A stretch of 64,000 nucleotides of DNA from Iamia sp. SCSIO 61187. GTDB lineage: Bacteria > Actinomycetota > Acidimicrobiia > Acidimicrobiales > Iamiaceae. Below are positions 40,047 to 50,340 of this stretch, in pieces. Every line of letters starts with the position of its first letter. Position 1 is the stretch's first letter. The notes under the pieces are model-generated. The model was not told where the DNA came from. It was given only the letters and a program-made list of their open reading frames with translations, and searched no databases. The position numbers and the translations under genes are program-made. The stretch spans positions 248,001 through 312,000 of the forward strand of contig NZ_CP050948.1 in the NCBI RefSeq assembly GCF_019443745.1. The letters run 5' to 3'.

Positions 40047-42736
40047 TGCCCAGGCTGCGGGCGGCGGGCGACGGGGTGCGACGCTGGCTGCGCGTCGTCA
40101 CCTCCCCACCGTGGCGACGGGCGCCGCTGCTGGTGGCCGCCAGCCCCGCCCTCGCCATCGGCGTCGCCGTCGCCGCCTTCGTGCTGGCCCTGGCCGGCGC
40201 GTCCCAGCCGCTCTTCTCGGCGGCGACCGGGCGGGCGTCGCTCCACCAGGACCTCGAGGAGGGGTGCGCCTTCGAGGTCGGCCTCCGCGTCGAGCGGGGC
40301 ATCGCCCTCGACGGGCCGGGCACCGCGACCGGTGACCCGCTCGCGGCCCGGAGCGCCGTCCTCGACGAGGCCGTGGCACCGGTCGACGGTGTCGCCCCTG
40401 CCGTCGTCAGCGTGTTCGGCGGCGACGCGACCATCGCCCGGGCCGGCGCCGAGGCGGGCGAGACGGCGAGCGTGCAGCTCCTCCAGCGCGACGGCTTCGC
40501 CGCCCACGTCGAGGTGGTCGCCGGCGGGGCCGGCCCCGGGGTCTGGGTGCCCGACACGGTGGCCGAGCCGCTGGGGCTCGAACCCGGTGACGAGATCGTC
40601 CTCGTCGACGGCGGGGGGATGACCCTGCCGGTGGCGGCGATCTACCGCGACCTCCGCGACGGTCGCGACGACTGGTGGTGCTCCCTGCGCTACACCTTCG
40701 AGTCCCGGTCGGCGGGCGGGGCCGCCCCGCCCCCGACGGTGGTGGTGGACGACCTCGCCACGGTCGTGGCCGAGGCCGGTGGGCGCGGGGTGCGGGTCTG
40801 GTGGGAGTACCCGCCCGACGCCGGCCGGTGGGACCTGGCCGCCGCGCGCCGGGCGACGGCCGACCTCCGCGCCGTGGCCGACCGGACCAACGACCGCGTC
40901 TCCGACCTGGCCCAGGCCCTCGGGCCCGGGATCTCGACCGTCGACCGCCCGGCGAGCGTCACCAAGGCCGAGGACACCCAGGCGGCGGTCGAGTCGGTGG
41001 CCGGGCCGGTGGCGTGGGGGACCATCGGCGTGGCCCTGACGATGCTCCTGACGGCGGCGCGCAGCTGGCTCAGCCGCCGGTCCCAGCAGGTGACCGTCCT
41101 CACCCTCCGGGGCGCGGGCCCGGTGGCCGTGGGCCTGAAGGCGGTCGGTGAGCTCCTGCCGGCGCTGGTGGTCGGGGTGGCGGCGGGGCTGGCCGCGGCG
41201 ATCGCCGTCGTGCGGACCGTCGCCCCCGATCCCGAGGTCGACGGCGAGGCCCTCGCCGAGGGGCTGGCCGTCGTCGGCGTCGCGGTCCTCGTCGCCGTCG
41301 CGGCCGTGGTCGTGGTGGTGGCGGCGGGCGCCCGCCGGGTGGGGGTGGGGGCGGGCGGTGCCGCCCCCCGGCGGACCCTCCCCCCGTGGGAGCCCGTCGT
41401 GCTGGCCGGCGCCGCCGCCGCCCTCTACGAGGTCCAGAGCCGCCCGGCGGCGGGCGACGGCCGCATCGACGGCCTCCTCCTCGTCTTCCCCCTGCTGCTC
41501 CTGGCCGGGGGGTCGGGTGCCGTGGCCCGGGCGGTGCTCTCGCGCCGGGTGCTGGCGGTGGCGGCCGTGCGGGCCCCGGTGGCGGGCTGGTTGGCGGCCC
41601 GCCGGATCGCCGCCAGCCGGGGCCGGGTGTCGCTCATCGTCACCGGGGCGGCCATCTCGATCGGCATCGTGGTCTTCGCCGGCGCCACCTCGGCCTCGGT
41701 GCGCGCCACGGCCGAGGCCAAGGCCCTGCTCGGCGACGGGGCCCGTCAGATCGTGCGGCTGTCGGTCCACGGCGACCGCCCCACCGACCCGCCCGTCGCC
41801 GGCGCCAGCACCGTCGTGACGCGGGCGACCGAGTCGTCGGTGCTCCGGGCCGGGCACGACCCGGCCGACGTGCTCGGCGTGGACCCGGCCACCTTCGCCG
41901 ACGCCGCCTTCTGGGACGACAGCTTCGCCGACCGCTCGCTGGACGCGCTGCTCGACGCCGTCGCCCTCCCCGCCGACGCCCCGGCCGACGATCCCGTCCC
42001 GGCGATCGCCGTCGGCGACGGGCTGCCCGACCGGTTCGTGGTGACCCTCGACGGCGAGGACGGGACCGAGGAGGTGGCGGTCGCCGTGGTGGCCCGGGCC
42101 GACGCCTTCCCCGGGTTCGAGGCCAGCCGGCCCCGGCCCCTGGTGGTCGTCGACCGGGCCGCCCTCGACCGGGTCGGCGTGGTCGAGCACCCCGAGGTGT
42201 GGCTCTCGGACGACTCCCCCTCCGTGCCCGACCGCCTCGCTCGCGAGGGCCTGTCGATCGTCTACAGCCGACGGGGCGCCATCGACCTGGCCGGCGCCGG
42301 CACCCGGCTCCGGCCGCAGATCTGGGCCATCGACTACCTCCAGGTGATCGGGCTGGCCGCCGGCCTGGCCACCGTCGCCGGCCTGGGGCTGCACGTGGCG
42401 GCCGACGCCGAGCGCCGCCGGCTGGGGGCGGCCCTGGCCCGCCGCCTCGGGCTCCCGCCCCGCCAGGTGGCCGGGGCCACGGCCGTGGAGGTGGGGGCGA
42501 TCCTCCTCGGCGGCCTGGTGCTCGGCGTCGCCCTGGCCGGGATCGCCCTGCGCCTCGTGTTCGCCAAGCTCGACCCCCTGCCCAACACGCCGCCGGACCC
42601 GCTGCTGCGCGGCGATCTCGGCCTCGTCGGCCTGTGCGCCCTCGTCGCCGTGGTCGTCGCCCTCGTCGTGACCCTGGTGGTCGAGCGGCGCTCGACCCGG
42701 TCCTCGCTCCCGGAGCTGCTCCGTGCCGCCCGCTGA
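40046..42736 (+). CDS. FtsX-like ABC transporter permease
   Basis: 896 residues from ATG 40046. N-terminal helix (LLVAASPALAIGVAVAAFVLALAGA), a large extracytoplasmic domain (about 60-320), three helices near 345-455, further helices near 480-560, another outer domain, and three final helices (IGLAAGLATVAGLGLHVAAD, VEVGAILLGGLVLGVALAGIAL, LVGLCALVAVVVALVVTLVVE). This is the MacB/LolC/FtsX arrangement. It would act with the two overlapping ATPases downstream, moving a lipid, peptide or drug or driving cell-envelope change. Substrate unknown. Confidence 0.82.
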   Translation: MPRLRAAGDGVRRWLRVVTSPPWRRAPLLVAASPALAIGVAVAAFVLALAGASQPLFSAATGRASLHQDLEEGCAFEVGLRVERGIALDGPGTATGDPLAARSAVLDEAVAPVDGVAPAVVSVFGGDATIARAGAEAGETASVQLLQRDGFAAHVEVVAGGAGPGVWVPDTVAEPLGLEPGDEIVLVDGGGMTLPVAAIYRDLRDGRDDWWCSLRYTFESRSAGGAAPPPTVVVDDLATVVAEAGGRGVRVWWEYPPDAGRWDLAAARRATADLRAVADRTNDRVSDLAQALGPGISTVDRPASVTKAEDTQAAVESVAGPVAWGTIGVALTMLLTAARSWLSRRSQQVTVLTLRGAGPVAVGLKAVGELLPALVVGVAAGLAAAIAVVRTVAPDPEVDGEALAEGLAVVGVAVLVAVAAVVVVVAAGARRVGVGAGGAAPRRTLPPWEPVVLAGAAAALYEVQSRPAAGDGRIDGLLLVFPLLLLAGGSGAVARAVLSRRVLAVAAVRAPVAGWLAARRIAASRGRVSLIVTGAAISIGIVVFAGATSASVRATAEAKALLGDGARQIVRLSVHGDRPTDPPVAGASTVVTRATESSVLRAGHDPADVLGVDPATFADAAFWDDSFADRSLDALLDAVALPADAPADDPVPAIAVGDGLPDRFVVTLDGEDGTEEVAVAVVARADAFPGFEASRPRPLVVVDRAALDRVGVVEHPEVWLSDDSPSVPDRLAREGLSIVYSRRGAIDLAGAGTRLRPQIWAIDYLQVIGLAAGLATVAGLGLHVAADAERRRLGAALARRLGLPPRQVAGATAVEVGAILLGGLVLGVALAGIALRLVFAKLDPLPNTPPDPLLRGDLGLVGLCALVAVVVALVVTLVVERRSTRSSLPELLRAAR

Positions 42737-43589
42737 CGACCTGTCGCCCGACGTCCGGTCCGTCGACCACCGGTCCGACCGCGACCGGCCGGCCGCGGTC
42801 TGCCGCGAGCTGGTGCAGATCTACGAGGCGGCCGGCGGTGCCGTCCACGCCCTCCGCGGCCTGAGCGCCGAGATCCCGGCCCGGGCCCTGACCGCCGTCG
42901 TCGGCCCGTCCGGCGCCGGCAAGTCGACGTTCCTCCGCCTGCTCGCCGGGCTGGAGCGGCCCACCGTCGGCGAGGTCGAGATCGACGGCCGCCCCACCGC
43001 CCACCTCAGCGGGCGGGCCCGGCGGCGGCTGGTCGCCGAGCGCATCGGGTACGTCTTCCAGACCCCGGCGGACAACCTCCTGGCCGACCTCCGGGCCCGC
43101 GAGCACGTCCGCCTGGCGTGGTCGCTCCGGGCCCCGGTGCCGGGCGACGCCGTCGACCGACTGCTGGCCACGACCGACCTGGCCGCCGTCGCCGACCTCC
43201 GCCCGGCGGCGCTGTCGGTCGGCCAGCAGCAGCGGCTGGCCTTCGCCATGGCCATGGCCGCCACCCCGGCGCTGATCGTGGCCGACGAGCCCACCGCCAG
43301 CCTCGACGCCGACGGGGCCGCCACGCTGGTCGACCTCCTGCCCCGCCTGGTGGCCGAGGGCCAGACGCTGGTGATCTGCACCCACGACCCGCGGGTGGTG
43401 GCGCGTGCCGACGTGGTGCTCGAGGTCGCCGGGGGCACTCTGGCGGCCGAGGGCCGGGCGGGCGAGATGCTGGCGGTCGTGGACGAGGCCGACCGGATCC
43501 ACCTGCCCCGCGCGGTGGCGGACCGCTTCCCGGGCCGGCGGCTGCGGCTCACCGTCGACGGCGACGACGTCCGGATGGACCCCCCGTGA
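42723..43589 (+). CDS. ABC transporter ATPase 1 (MacB/LolD type)
   Basis: 288 residues, GTG start overlapping the permease by 14 bases. Walker A GPSGAGKSTFLRLL near residue 61, Q-loop RIGYVFQTPADNLLADL, signature LSVGQQQRLAFAMAM near 161, Walker B ALIVADEPTASLD, and H-loop ICTHDP. It powers the FtsX-like permease. Cytosolic, likely paired with ATPase 2 as a heterodimer. A C-terminal extension of about 45 residues follows the H-loop. Confidence 0.9.
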   Translation: MPPADDLSPDVRSVDHRSDRDRPAAVCRELVQIYEAAGGAVHALRGLSAEIPARALTAVVGPSGAGKSTFLRLLAGLERPTVGEVEIDGRPTAHLSGRARRRLVAERIGYVFQTPADNLLADLRAREHVRLAWSLRAPVPGDAVDRLLATTDLAAVADLRPAALSVGQQQRLAFAMAMAATPALIVADEPTASLDADGAATLVDLLPRLVAEGQTLVICTHDPRVVARADVVLEVAGGTLAAEGRAGEMLAVVDEADRIHLPRAVADRFPGRRLRLTVDGDDVRMDPP

Positions 43590-44188
43590 GCGGCGGGTTC
43601 GCCCTCGCCGGCGTCACCGTCGGCGGGGGCGTCGTCAGCCGGTTCGACCTGCGCGTGGCCCCGGGGGAGCTCGTCGCCCTGGTGGGCCCGTCCCTGACGG
43701 GCAAGACGGCGCTGGTCGAGGTCCTGGCCGGGTGGGTGGCGCCCGAGGCCGGCACGGTGACGTGGGCCGGCGCCGCCGCGCCGCCGTGGTCCCGGCTGGC
43801 CGTGATCCCCCAGGAGATCGCCCTGATCGAGGAGCTGACCGTGGGCGAGAACGTGGGCCTGGCCCTGGGCGCGGCCCCGGCCCGGCGCTCGGCGCCGCCC
43901 GACGACGACGAGGTGGTGGCGCGGCTCGGCATCGGCCACCTGTGGAGCCGGGGCGGCTACGAGATCTCGGTCGGCGAGCGCCAGCGGACCATGGTGGCCC
44001 GGGCCCTGGTGGGGCGTCCGCCGCTCGTCGTGGCCGACGAGCCCGTCGCCCACCAGGACGCCCGCCGGGCCGAGGTCGTGCTCGACCTCCTCCGCGAGCG
44101 GGCCGACGCCGGCGGCGCCGTCGTCCTCGCCACCCGTGACCCCGACACGGCCGTCGCCGCCGACCGGGTCCTCACCGCCCCCTTCTGA
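43586..44188 (+). CDS. ABC transporter ATPase 2, shorter
   Basis: 200 residues from GTG 43586, overlapping ATPase 1 as GTGA. Walker A GPSLTGKTALVEVLAG, a modified signature ISVGERQRTMVARAL, Walker B PLVVADEPVAHQD and ATRDP where the H-loop His is replaced by Arg. The usual LSGGQ is ISVGE and the switch histidine is missing, so its ATP site could be weak. This would make an asymmetric ATPase pair with ATPase 1. Confidence 0.82.
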   Translation: MSGGFALAGVTVGGGVVSRFDLRVAPGELVALVGPSLTGKTALVEVLAGWVAPEAGTVTWAGAAAPPWSRLAVIPQEIALIEELTVGENVGLALGAAPARRSAPPDDDEVVARLGIGHLWSRGGYEISVGERQRTMVARALVGRPPLVVADEPVAHQDARRAEVVLDLLRERADAGGAVVLATRDPDTAVAADRVLTAPF

Positions 44189-44194
44189 CCGCGT

Positions 44195-44245
44195 CGAACC
44201 TTGTCCGGAAGTCCCCCTCCTCGGCAGGGTTCCGGACAAAGCTCG
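44195..44245 (+). repeat. Tandem hairpin repeat, copy 1
   Basis: CGAACCTTGTCCGGAA, a 19-base spacer beginning GTCCCCCTCCTCGG, then TTCCGGACAAAGCTCG; two mismatches in the arms. Positions 44195-44239 are identical to 44257-44301. Lies between the convergent ABC and acyl-CoA dehydrogenase genes. Confidence 0.75.
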
Positions 44246-44256
44246 ATGGTCGCCGA

Positions 44257-44307
44257 CGAACCTTGTCCGGAAGTCCCCCTCCTCGGCAGGGTTCCGGACA
44301 AGGTTCG
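44257..44307 (-). repeat. Tandem hairpin repeat, copy 2
   Basis: Same 45-base sequence as copy 1; here the 16-bp arms (CGAACCTTGTCCGGAA and complement) are perfect. Probably the terminator of the acyl-CoA dehydrogenase gene, whose stop is 10 bases away. Confidence 0.75.
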
Positions 44308-44317
44308 ACGGGGTCGG

Positions 44318-45571
44318 CTACTTGGGGAGGTCCTTGAACGGGCTCTTGGAGTCGATGCCGGGCTCCTTGGGGAGGCCGAGGACCCGCTCGCCGACGATGT
44401 TGCGGAGCGTCTCGTCGCTGCCGCCGGCGATGCGCATGCCGGGGGTGCCGGTGGCGAAGGTCGACCAGGCGAAGGTGCCCCACTCGCCGGTGTCGGCGAC
44501 CAGCTTGGGGCCGAGGATCATGCTGACCACCTGGGTGGTCGCGGTGAGGTTGGCGGTGAGGGCCAGCTTGCCGATCGACATCTCCGGACCGGGCAGGCCG
44601 CCGGCCTTGATGGTCGCCGCGGCCCGCATGTTGGTGTACCGCGACACCGCGTAGCCGGTGTAGAGGCGCATCAGGGCGTCGCGCACCACGGGGTCGTCGG
44701 CCCGGTCGAAGGCCCGGGCCATCTCGATGAGGCGGACGATCGACACCAGACCCGACCCGCCGCTGCCGGACCCGCCGCCGATGGAGGCCCGCTCGTTCAT
44801 CAGGGTGGTGAGGGCGACCGTCCAGCCCATGTTGACGGCGCCCAGGCGGTGGTCGTCGGGGACGCGGACGTCGGTGAAGAACACCTCGTTGAAGGCGGTG
44901 CCGCCGGTCATCTGGCGCAGCGGCCGGACCTCGACGCCAGGGGCGTGCATGTCGACCACGAACCCGGTGAGGCCCTTGTGCTTGGGCAGGTCGGCATCGG
45001 TGCGGCAGATGACCTCGCCGATGTCGGAGTAGTGGGCGCCCGAGGTCCACACCTTCTGCCCGTTGAGGATCCACTCGTCGCCGTCGCGCTCGGCCCGCAT
45101 CTGGAGGCCGGCCAGGTCGGACCCGGCGGCGGGCTCGCTGAAGAGCTGGCAGCCGACGAGGTCGCCGCGGTACATCCGGTCGAGGTAGGCGGTGGTGGCC
45201 GGGGTCCCGTGGGCCTGGATGGTGGGCGCCACCATGCCGAAGCCGATGCCGAAGAACGACTGCTTGGGGACCTGGTAGCCCGACTCGAGGCGGGCGTAGA
45301 GCATGGCGTGCTCGCGGCTCAGGCCCCGGCCGCCGAGCTCGGTGGGCCCGGCGATCCAGTGCAGGTCGGCCTCGGCGCGGGTCCGCAGCCACCCCTTGGC
45401 CGCGGCCAGCTGCCGGGCCTCGGTCTCGGGGTCGACCTCCTCGAACATGGCCACGTCGTCGTCGCCCTTGCCCCAGACGAACTCCTCGGCGGGCGGCTTG
45501 GGCTGGGCGTGGGCGTCGAGGAAGGTCCGGACCTCGGTCTCGAACGCGTCGAGGGTGGGGGCGTCGGGCAT
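44318..45571 (-). CDS. Acyl-CoA dehydrogenase
   Basis: 417 residues from ATG 45571, with AGGTG at six bases; GTG 45580 is the other choice. LGGRGLSREHAMLYARLESGY, FGIGFGMVAPTIQAHGT, QLFSEPAAGSDLAGLQMRAERDGDEWILNGQKVWTSGAHYSDI (FAD and substrate contacts), and IGGGSDETLRNIVGERVLGLPKEPG at the C terminus, which matches the acyl-CoA dehydrogenase fold. Oxidises acyl-CoA to enoyl-CoA, feeding ETF and then the EtfD-like reductase at 2.6-4.9 kb. A TetR-type palindrome precedes it. The acyl group is unknown. Confidence 0.9.
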   Translation of the reverse strand: MPDAPTLDAFETEVRTFLDAHAQPKPPAEEFVWGKGDDDVAMFEEVDPETEARQLAAAKGWLRTRAEADLHWIAGPTELGGRGLSREHAMLYARLESGYQVPKQSFFGIGFGMVAPTIQAHGTPATTAYLDRMYRGDLVGCQLFSEPAAGSDLAGLQMRAERDGDEWILNGQKVWTSGAHYSDIGEVICRTDADLPKHKGLTGFVVDMHAPGVEVRPLRQMTGGTAFNEVFFTDVRVPDDHRLGAVNMGWTVALTTLMNERASIGGGSGSGGSGLVSIVRLIEMARAFDRADDPVVRDALMRLYTGYAVSRYTNMRAAATIKAGGLPGPEMSIGKLALTANLTATTQVVSMILGPKLVADTGEWGTFAWSTFATGTPGMRIAGGSDETLRNIVGERVLGLPKEPGIDSKSPFKDLPK

Positions 45572-45598
45572 CGGTGTCACCTGCGGTCGGGAAGAGAA

Positions 45599-45616
45599 CT
45601 TGACTGACCGGTCAAG
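45599..45616 (-). promoter_or_regulatory. TetR-type operator before the acyl-CoA dehydrogenase
   Basis: CTTGAC-TGACCG-GTCAAG, perfect 6-bp arms. Sites of this type bind TetR repressors of fatty-acid genes in actinobacteria. It lies 28 bases upstream of the ATG; no TetR gene is adjacent. Confidence 0.6.
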
Positions 45617-45672
45617 GTAGCGGGCCGCGTGTCGTCGGGCACGGTCCGCGTCCCCGCCGCGGACCGCCGACC

Positions 45673-45685
45673 GGTGCCGGGCACC
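45673..45685 (-). terminator. Short palindrome after the first LLM oxidoreductase gene
   Basis: GGTGCC-G-GGCACC, 9 bases past the LLM stop on the minus strand. Same core as the palindrome after purA. Confidence 0.45.
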
Positions 45686-45694
45686 AGCCGTCCG

Positions 45695-46717
<1,023 letters not shown>

Positions 46718-46758
46718 GTCGTGGTCCAACCGTGGGGTCGGCCGAGACCTTCCGGCGA

Positions 46759-47910
46759 TCAGCCGCCGAGGTCGGCGGCCAGGCCGACGGCCGTCCGCAC
46801 GGCGTCGGCCCGGGCGAGGGCGACGTCGAGGTCCCCGGCGACGACGGTGGCGTGGCCCATCTTCCGCCCGGGCCGGGCCTCCGCCTTTCCGTAGAGGTGC
46901 AGGTGGGCACCGGGTACGGCCAGCAGGGCGGCCCAGTCCGGCTCCCGGGGGTCGCCCTCCGGACCCCAGAGGTCGCCGAGGAGGTTGACCATGACGCTGG
47001 CCGAGTGGGCCCGCACCTCGCCGAGCGGGAGGCCGCACAGCGCCCGCAGCTGCTGGTCGAACTGGCTGGCCGTGCAGGCGTCGATCGTGGCGTGGCCGGA
47101 GTTGTGGGGGCGGGGTGCGATCTCGTTGACCATCAGCCGCCCCCCCGACACGAAGAACTCGACGGCCACGGTGCCGACGTGGTCGAGGGCGGTGGCGACC
47201 TCCACCGCCGTCGCCACCGCCTGCTCGGTGAGGGCGGCGTCCACCCGGGCCGGGACGATCGAGACGTCGAGGATGCCGCCGACGTGGCGGTTCTCGGCCG
47301 GGGGGAACACGGCGACGGGGCCGGCGGCGTCGCGGGCGAGCACCACCGACAGCTCGACGTCGAGCGACAGCCGTGCCTCGAGCACCGCCGGTGCCCCGCC
47401 GAGCTCGGCGTGGGCCGCCGCCAGGTCGCCGGGTCCGGCGACCGAGACCTGGCCCCGGCCGTCGTAGCCCAGCCGGGCCACCTTGAGGATGCCGGGGAAG
47501 AGGTCCGCGGGCAGCTCGGCGGCGTCGGTGTCGCCGTCGACGACGGCGTAGGGGACGTGGGGGATCTCCCGCTCGCGCAGGAACGCCTTCTCGGCGATCC
47601 GGTCCTGGCACACCTGCACCGACGTGCTGCCGGGGCGGACGACGGTCACGGTGGCCAGACGATCGAGGGCCGGCGCCGGCACGTTCTCGAACTCGGTCGT
47701 GACCGCGGCGCAGGCGGCGCCCACCTCGTCGAGCGCGCCGCTGTCGTCGTAGGCGGCGACCACGTGCCGGTGGGCGGCCGCGCCGGCCGGGCTGGCGGGG
47801 TCGGGGTCGAGCACCCAGGTGCGGTAGCCGTGCTCGCGCGCGGCCAGCACGAAGAAGCGGCCGAGCTGGCCGCCGCCGAGGACGCCGACGGTGGCGGGGG
47901 GGAGGATCAC
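46759..47910 (-). CDS. purK: N5-carboxyaminoimidazole ribonucleotide synthase
   Basis: 383 residues from GTG 47910, seven bases after the purE stop. ATP-grasp enzyme: [79 protein letters not shown] and [18 protein letters not shown]. Makes N5-CAIR from AIR and bicarbonate, which PurE then converts to CAIR. Purine pathway steps 6a and 6b are thus cotranscribed here. Confidence 0.94.
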   Translation of the reverse strand: MILPPATVGVLGGGQLGRFFVLAAREHGYRTWVLDPDPASPAGAAAHRHVVAAYDDSGALDEVGAACAAVTTEFENVPAPALDRLATVTVVRPGSTSVQVCQDRIAEKAFLREREIPHVPYAVVDGDTDAAELPADLFPGILKVARLGYDGRGQVSVAGPGDLAAAHAELGGAPAVLEARLSLDVELSVVLARDAAGPVAVFPPAENRHVGGILDVSIVPARVDAALTEQAVATAVEVATALDHVGTVAVEFFVSGGRLMVNEIAPRPHNSGHATIDACTASQFDQQLRALCGLPLGEVRAHSASVMVNLLGDLWGPEGDPREPDWAALLAVPGAHLHLYGKAEARPGRKMGHATVVAGDLDVALARADAVRTAVGLAADLGG

Positions 47911-47917
47911 CGAGGGG

Positions 47918-48409
47918 TCAGGCCGGAGGCAGGCGCATCGCCAGCGCTCGCTCGGTCTGGGCGGCCCGGAACGCCGTGAGCCGCCCGGCCAGCTCGGCGT
48001 CGGTGGCGGCCAGCATCGCCACCGCGAACAGGGCGGCGTTGGCCGCGCCCGCCTCGCCGATGGCGAAGGTCGCGACCGGCACCCCACGGGGCATCTGGAC
48101 GATGGAGAGGAGGGAGTCCTGGCCCGAGAGCGCCTTCGAGCGGACCGGCACGCCGAGGACGGGCACGGTGGTCTTGGCCGCCAGCATCCCCGGCAGGTGG
48201 GCGGCACCGCCGGCGCCGGCGATGATCGCCCGCAGCCCACGGGGGCCCGCCTCCTCGGCGTAGGAGAAGAGCAGGTCGGGGGTGCGGTGGGCCGACACGA
48301 CCCGCGCCTCGTGGGCGACCCCGAGCTCGCTGAGGACCTCCGTGGCGGCCTCCATCGTCGACCAGTCCGAGTCGGACCCCATGACGACGCCAACGACCGC
48401 GGTGTCCAC
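47918..48409 (-). CDS. purE: N5-CAIR mutase (class I PurE)
   Basis: 163 residues. [36 protein letters not shown] (catalytic His), [27 protein letters not shown] and [18 protein letters not shown]. It shifts the carboxylate of N5-CAIR. The GTG start has TACCGT six bases upstream (leaderless). Partner of purK downstream. Confidence 0.96.
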   Translation of the reverse strand: MDTAVVGVVMGSDSDWSTMEAATEVLSELGVAHEARVVSAHRTPDLLFSYAEEAGPRGLRAIIAGAGGAAHLPGMLAAKTTVPVLGVPVRSKALSGQDSLLSIVQMPRGVPVATFAIGEAGAANAALFAVAMLAATDAELAGRLTAFRAAQTERALAMRLPPA

Positions 48410-48458
48410 GTCCGGACGGTACCCGACGTCGCCGGGCGGCCACGACCGCGGGGCGCGC

Positions 48459-48818
48459 CTACTTGCGGCGGAACAGGCCCCTGCGCTTGGGGGCGTCCAT
48501 GTCGAGCTTCTCCAGGCCGAGGGGGCTGACGACGACGGGGCGGCGCTCGGCCTCGCGCTGCTGCTTGCGGCGCTGCTTCTCGAGCTGGCGGATCTCGCTG
48601 GGCGTCCGCCGGGGGGCCTGGCCCGACGTCTTGCGGACGCCGCCGCGCTCGATGGCGCACGACACGCACAGGGCGCCCTTGCGGGGGCCGAACGGCGTCA
48701 CCAGGCAGCTGTCGCAGTGCCAGGCCCCGCACGCGCTGCAGATCCGGTCGGCGGGCTGGAAGGTGTGGAGGATGCAGTTGGTCGACTCGGTGGGCGACGG
48801 ACCGGCGGCATGGCTCAC
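48459..48818 (-). CDS. Small zinc-finger protein, B-box-like
   Basis: 119 residues from GTG 48818. Cysteine pattern [25 protein letters not shown]...[10 protein letters not shown] (about residues 14-62) resembles a B-box or double zinc ribbon. The C-terminal half is a basic coiled-coil stretch ([24 protein letters not shown]) ending in RRGLFRRK. Possibly RNA or nucleotide binding; function unknown. A GATGAC hexamer lies six bases before the GTG. It is divergent from purB, inside the purine region. Confidence 0.7.
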   Translation of the reverse strand: MSHAAGPSPTESTNCILHTFQPADRICSACGAWHCDSCLVTPFGPRKGALCVSCAIERGGVRKTSGQAPRRTPSEIRQLEKQRRKQQREAERRPVVVSPLGLEKLDMDAPKRRGLFRRK

Positions 48819-48902
48819 CCCCCCGTCATCGGCCGCGCCGGCCCCGCCTTGAGGCCCCGCGGACCTTGGGGGCGCCGCCGCGCCCGGGCGTAGCATCGGC
48901 GG

Positions 48903-50327
48903 GTGACCAGCACCCCCGCGAACGTCCTGGCGGCCCGCTACGCCAGCCCCGAGATGGTCGCCATCTGGTCGGCCGAGGCCAAGGTCGTGCGGGAGCGGCA
49001 GCTGTGGCTCGCCGTGCTGCGCTCCCAGGCCCGCCTGGGGATGGACGTCACCGACGCCGAGATCGCCGCCTACGAGGCCGTCGTCGACCAGGTCGACCTG
49101 GACTCGATCGCGGCACGGGAGCGGGTCACCCGCCACGACGTCAAGGCCCGGATCGAGGAGCTCAACGCCCTCGCCGGCCACGAGCGGATCCACGCCGGCA
49201 TGACCAGCCGGGACCTCACCGAGAACGTCGAGCAGCTCCAGGTGCGCGACGCCCTCCGGCTCGTCCGGCGCCGGGTCGTGGCCGTGCTGGCCCGCCTGGC
49301 GGCGCGCGCCAGCGAGCACGAGGCGCTGGTGATGACCGGCCGCTCCCACAACGTGCCCGCCCAGGCCACCACCATGGGCAAGCGCTTCGCCAACGCCGGC
49401 CAGGAGACGCTGCTGGCGCTCCAGCGGGTCGACGACCTGCTCGCCCGGTACCCCCTCCGGGGCATCAAGGGCCCGGTCGGCACCCAGCAGGACATGCTCG
49501 ACCTCCTCGGCTCCGACGAGGCCGTCGACGCCCTCGAGGCCGACATCGCCCGGGAGCTGGGCTTCGACCACGTGCTCGGCAGCGTGGGCCAGGTCTACCC
49601 CCGGTCCCTCGACCTCGACGTCGTCTCCGCCCTCGTCCAGGTCGCCGCCGGCCCCACCAGCCTGGCCACCACCATCCGCCTCATGGCCGGCCAGGAGCTG
49701 GTGACCGAGGGGTTCCAGCCCGGCCAGGTCGGGTCCTCGGCCATGCCCCACAAGATGAACACCCGCTCCACCGAGCGGATCTGCGGGCTGTCGGTGATCC
49801 TCGGGGGCCACCTGGCCATGGTCACCGCCCTCGCCGGCGACCAGTGGAACGAGGGCGACGTCAGCTGCTCGGTCGTCCGCCGGGTGGCCCTGCCCGACGC
49901 CTTCTACGCCCTCGACGGGCTGATCGAGACGACGCTCACCGTCCTCGACGAGTTCGGCGCCTTCCCCGCCGTCGTCGAGCGCGAGCTGCAGCGGTACCTC
50001 CCGTTCCTCACCACGACCAAGGTCCTCATGGCGGCGGTGCGCGCCGGCGTCGGCCGCGAGGTCGCCCACGAGGTGATCAAGGACCACGCCGTCGCCGTCG
50101 CCCTGGAGATGCGGGAGAAGGGCGCCGAGCGCAACGACCTCCTCGACCGCCTCGCCGCCGACGAGCGCCTCGGGCTCGACGCCGCCGCCGTCGCCGCCGT
50201 CGTGGCCGAGCCCCTGTCGTTCGTGGGGCGGGCCCGGGCCCAGACCGCCGCCTTCGTGGCCGAGGTCGGCCGCCTCGTGGCCGACGACCCCGATGCCGCG
50301 GCCTACGCCCCCGGGGCGATCCTGTAG
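48903..50327 (+). CDS. purB: Adenylosuccinate lyase
   Basis: 474 residues. RYASPEMVAIWSAEAKVVRERQLWLAVL, TSRDLTENVEQLQ, TMGKRFANAGQETLL, SSAMPHKMNTRSTERICGL (signature with catalytic Ser and Lys), and a C-terminal helical region. It cleaves SAICAR and adenylosuccinate in purine synthesis. TAGCAT lies six bases before the GTG, so it is leaderless. The stop is 13 bases before purC, which has its own -10. Confidence 0.96.
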   Translation: MTSTPANVLAARYASPEMVAIWSAEAKVVRERQLWLAVLRSQARLGMDVTDAEIAAYEAVVDQVDLDSIAARERVTRHDVKARIEELNALAGHERIHAGMTSRDLTENVEQLQVRDALRLVRRRVVAVLARLAARASEHEALVMTGRSHNVPAQATTMGKRFANAGQETLLALQRVDDLLARYPLRGIKGPVGTQQDMLDLLGSDEAVDALEADIARELGFDHVLGSVGQVYPRSLDLDVVSALVQVAAGPTSLATTIRLMAGQELVTEGFQPGQVGSSAMPHKMNTRSTERICGLSVILGGHLAMVTALAGDQWNEGDVSCSVVRRVALPDAFYALDGLIETTLTVLDEFGAFPAVVERELQRYLPFLTTTKVLMAAVRAGVGREVAHEVIKDHAVAVALEMREKGAERNDLLDRLAADERLGLDAAAVAAVVAEPLSFVGRARAQTAAFVAEVGRLVADDPDAAAYAPGAIL

Positions 50328-50340
50328 GTAGGTTCGGCCC

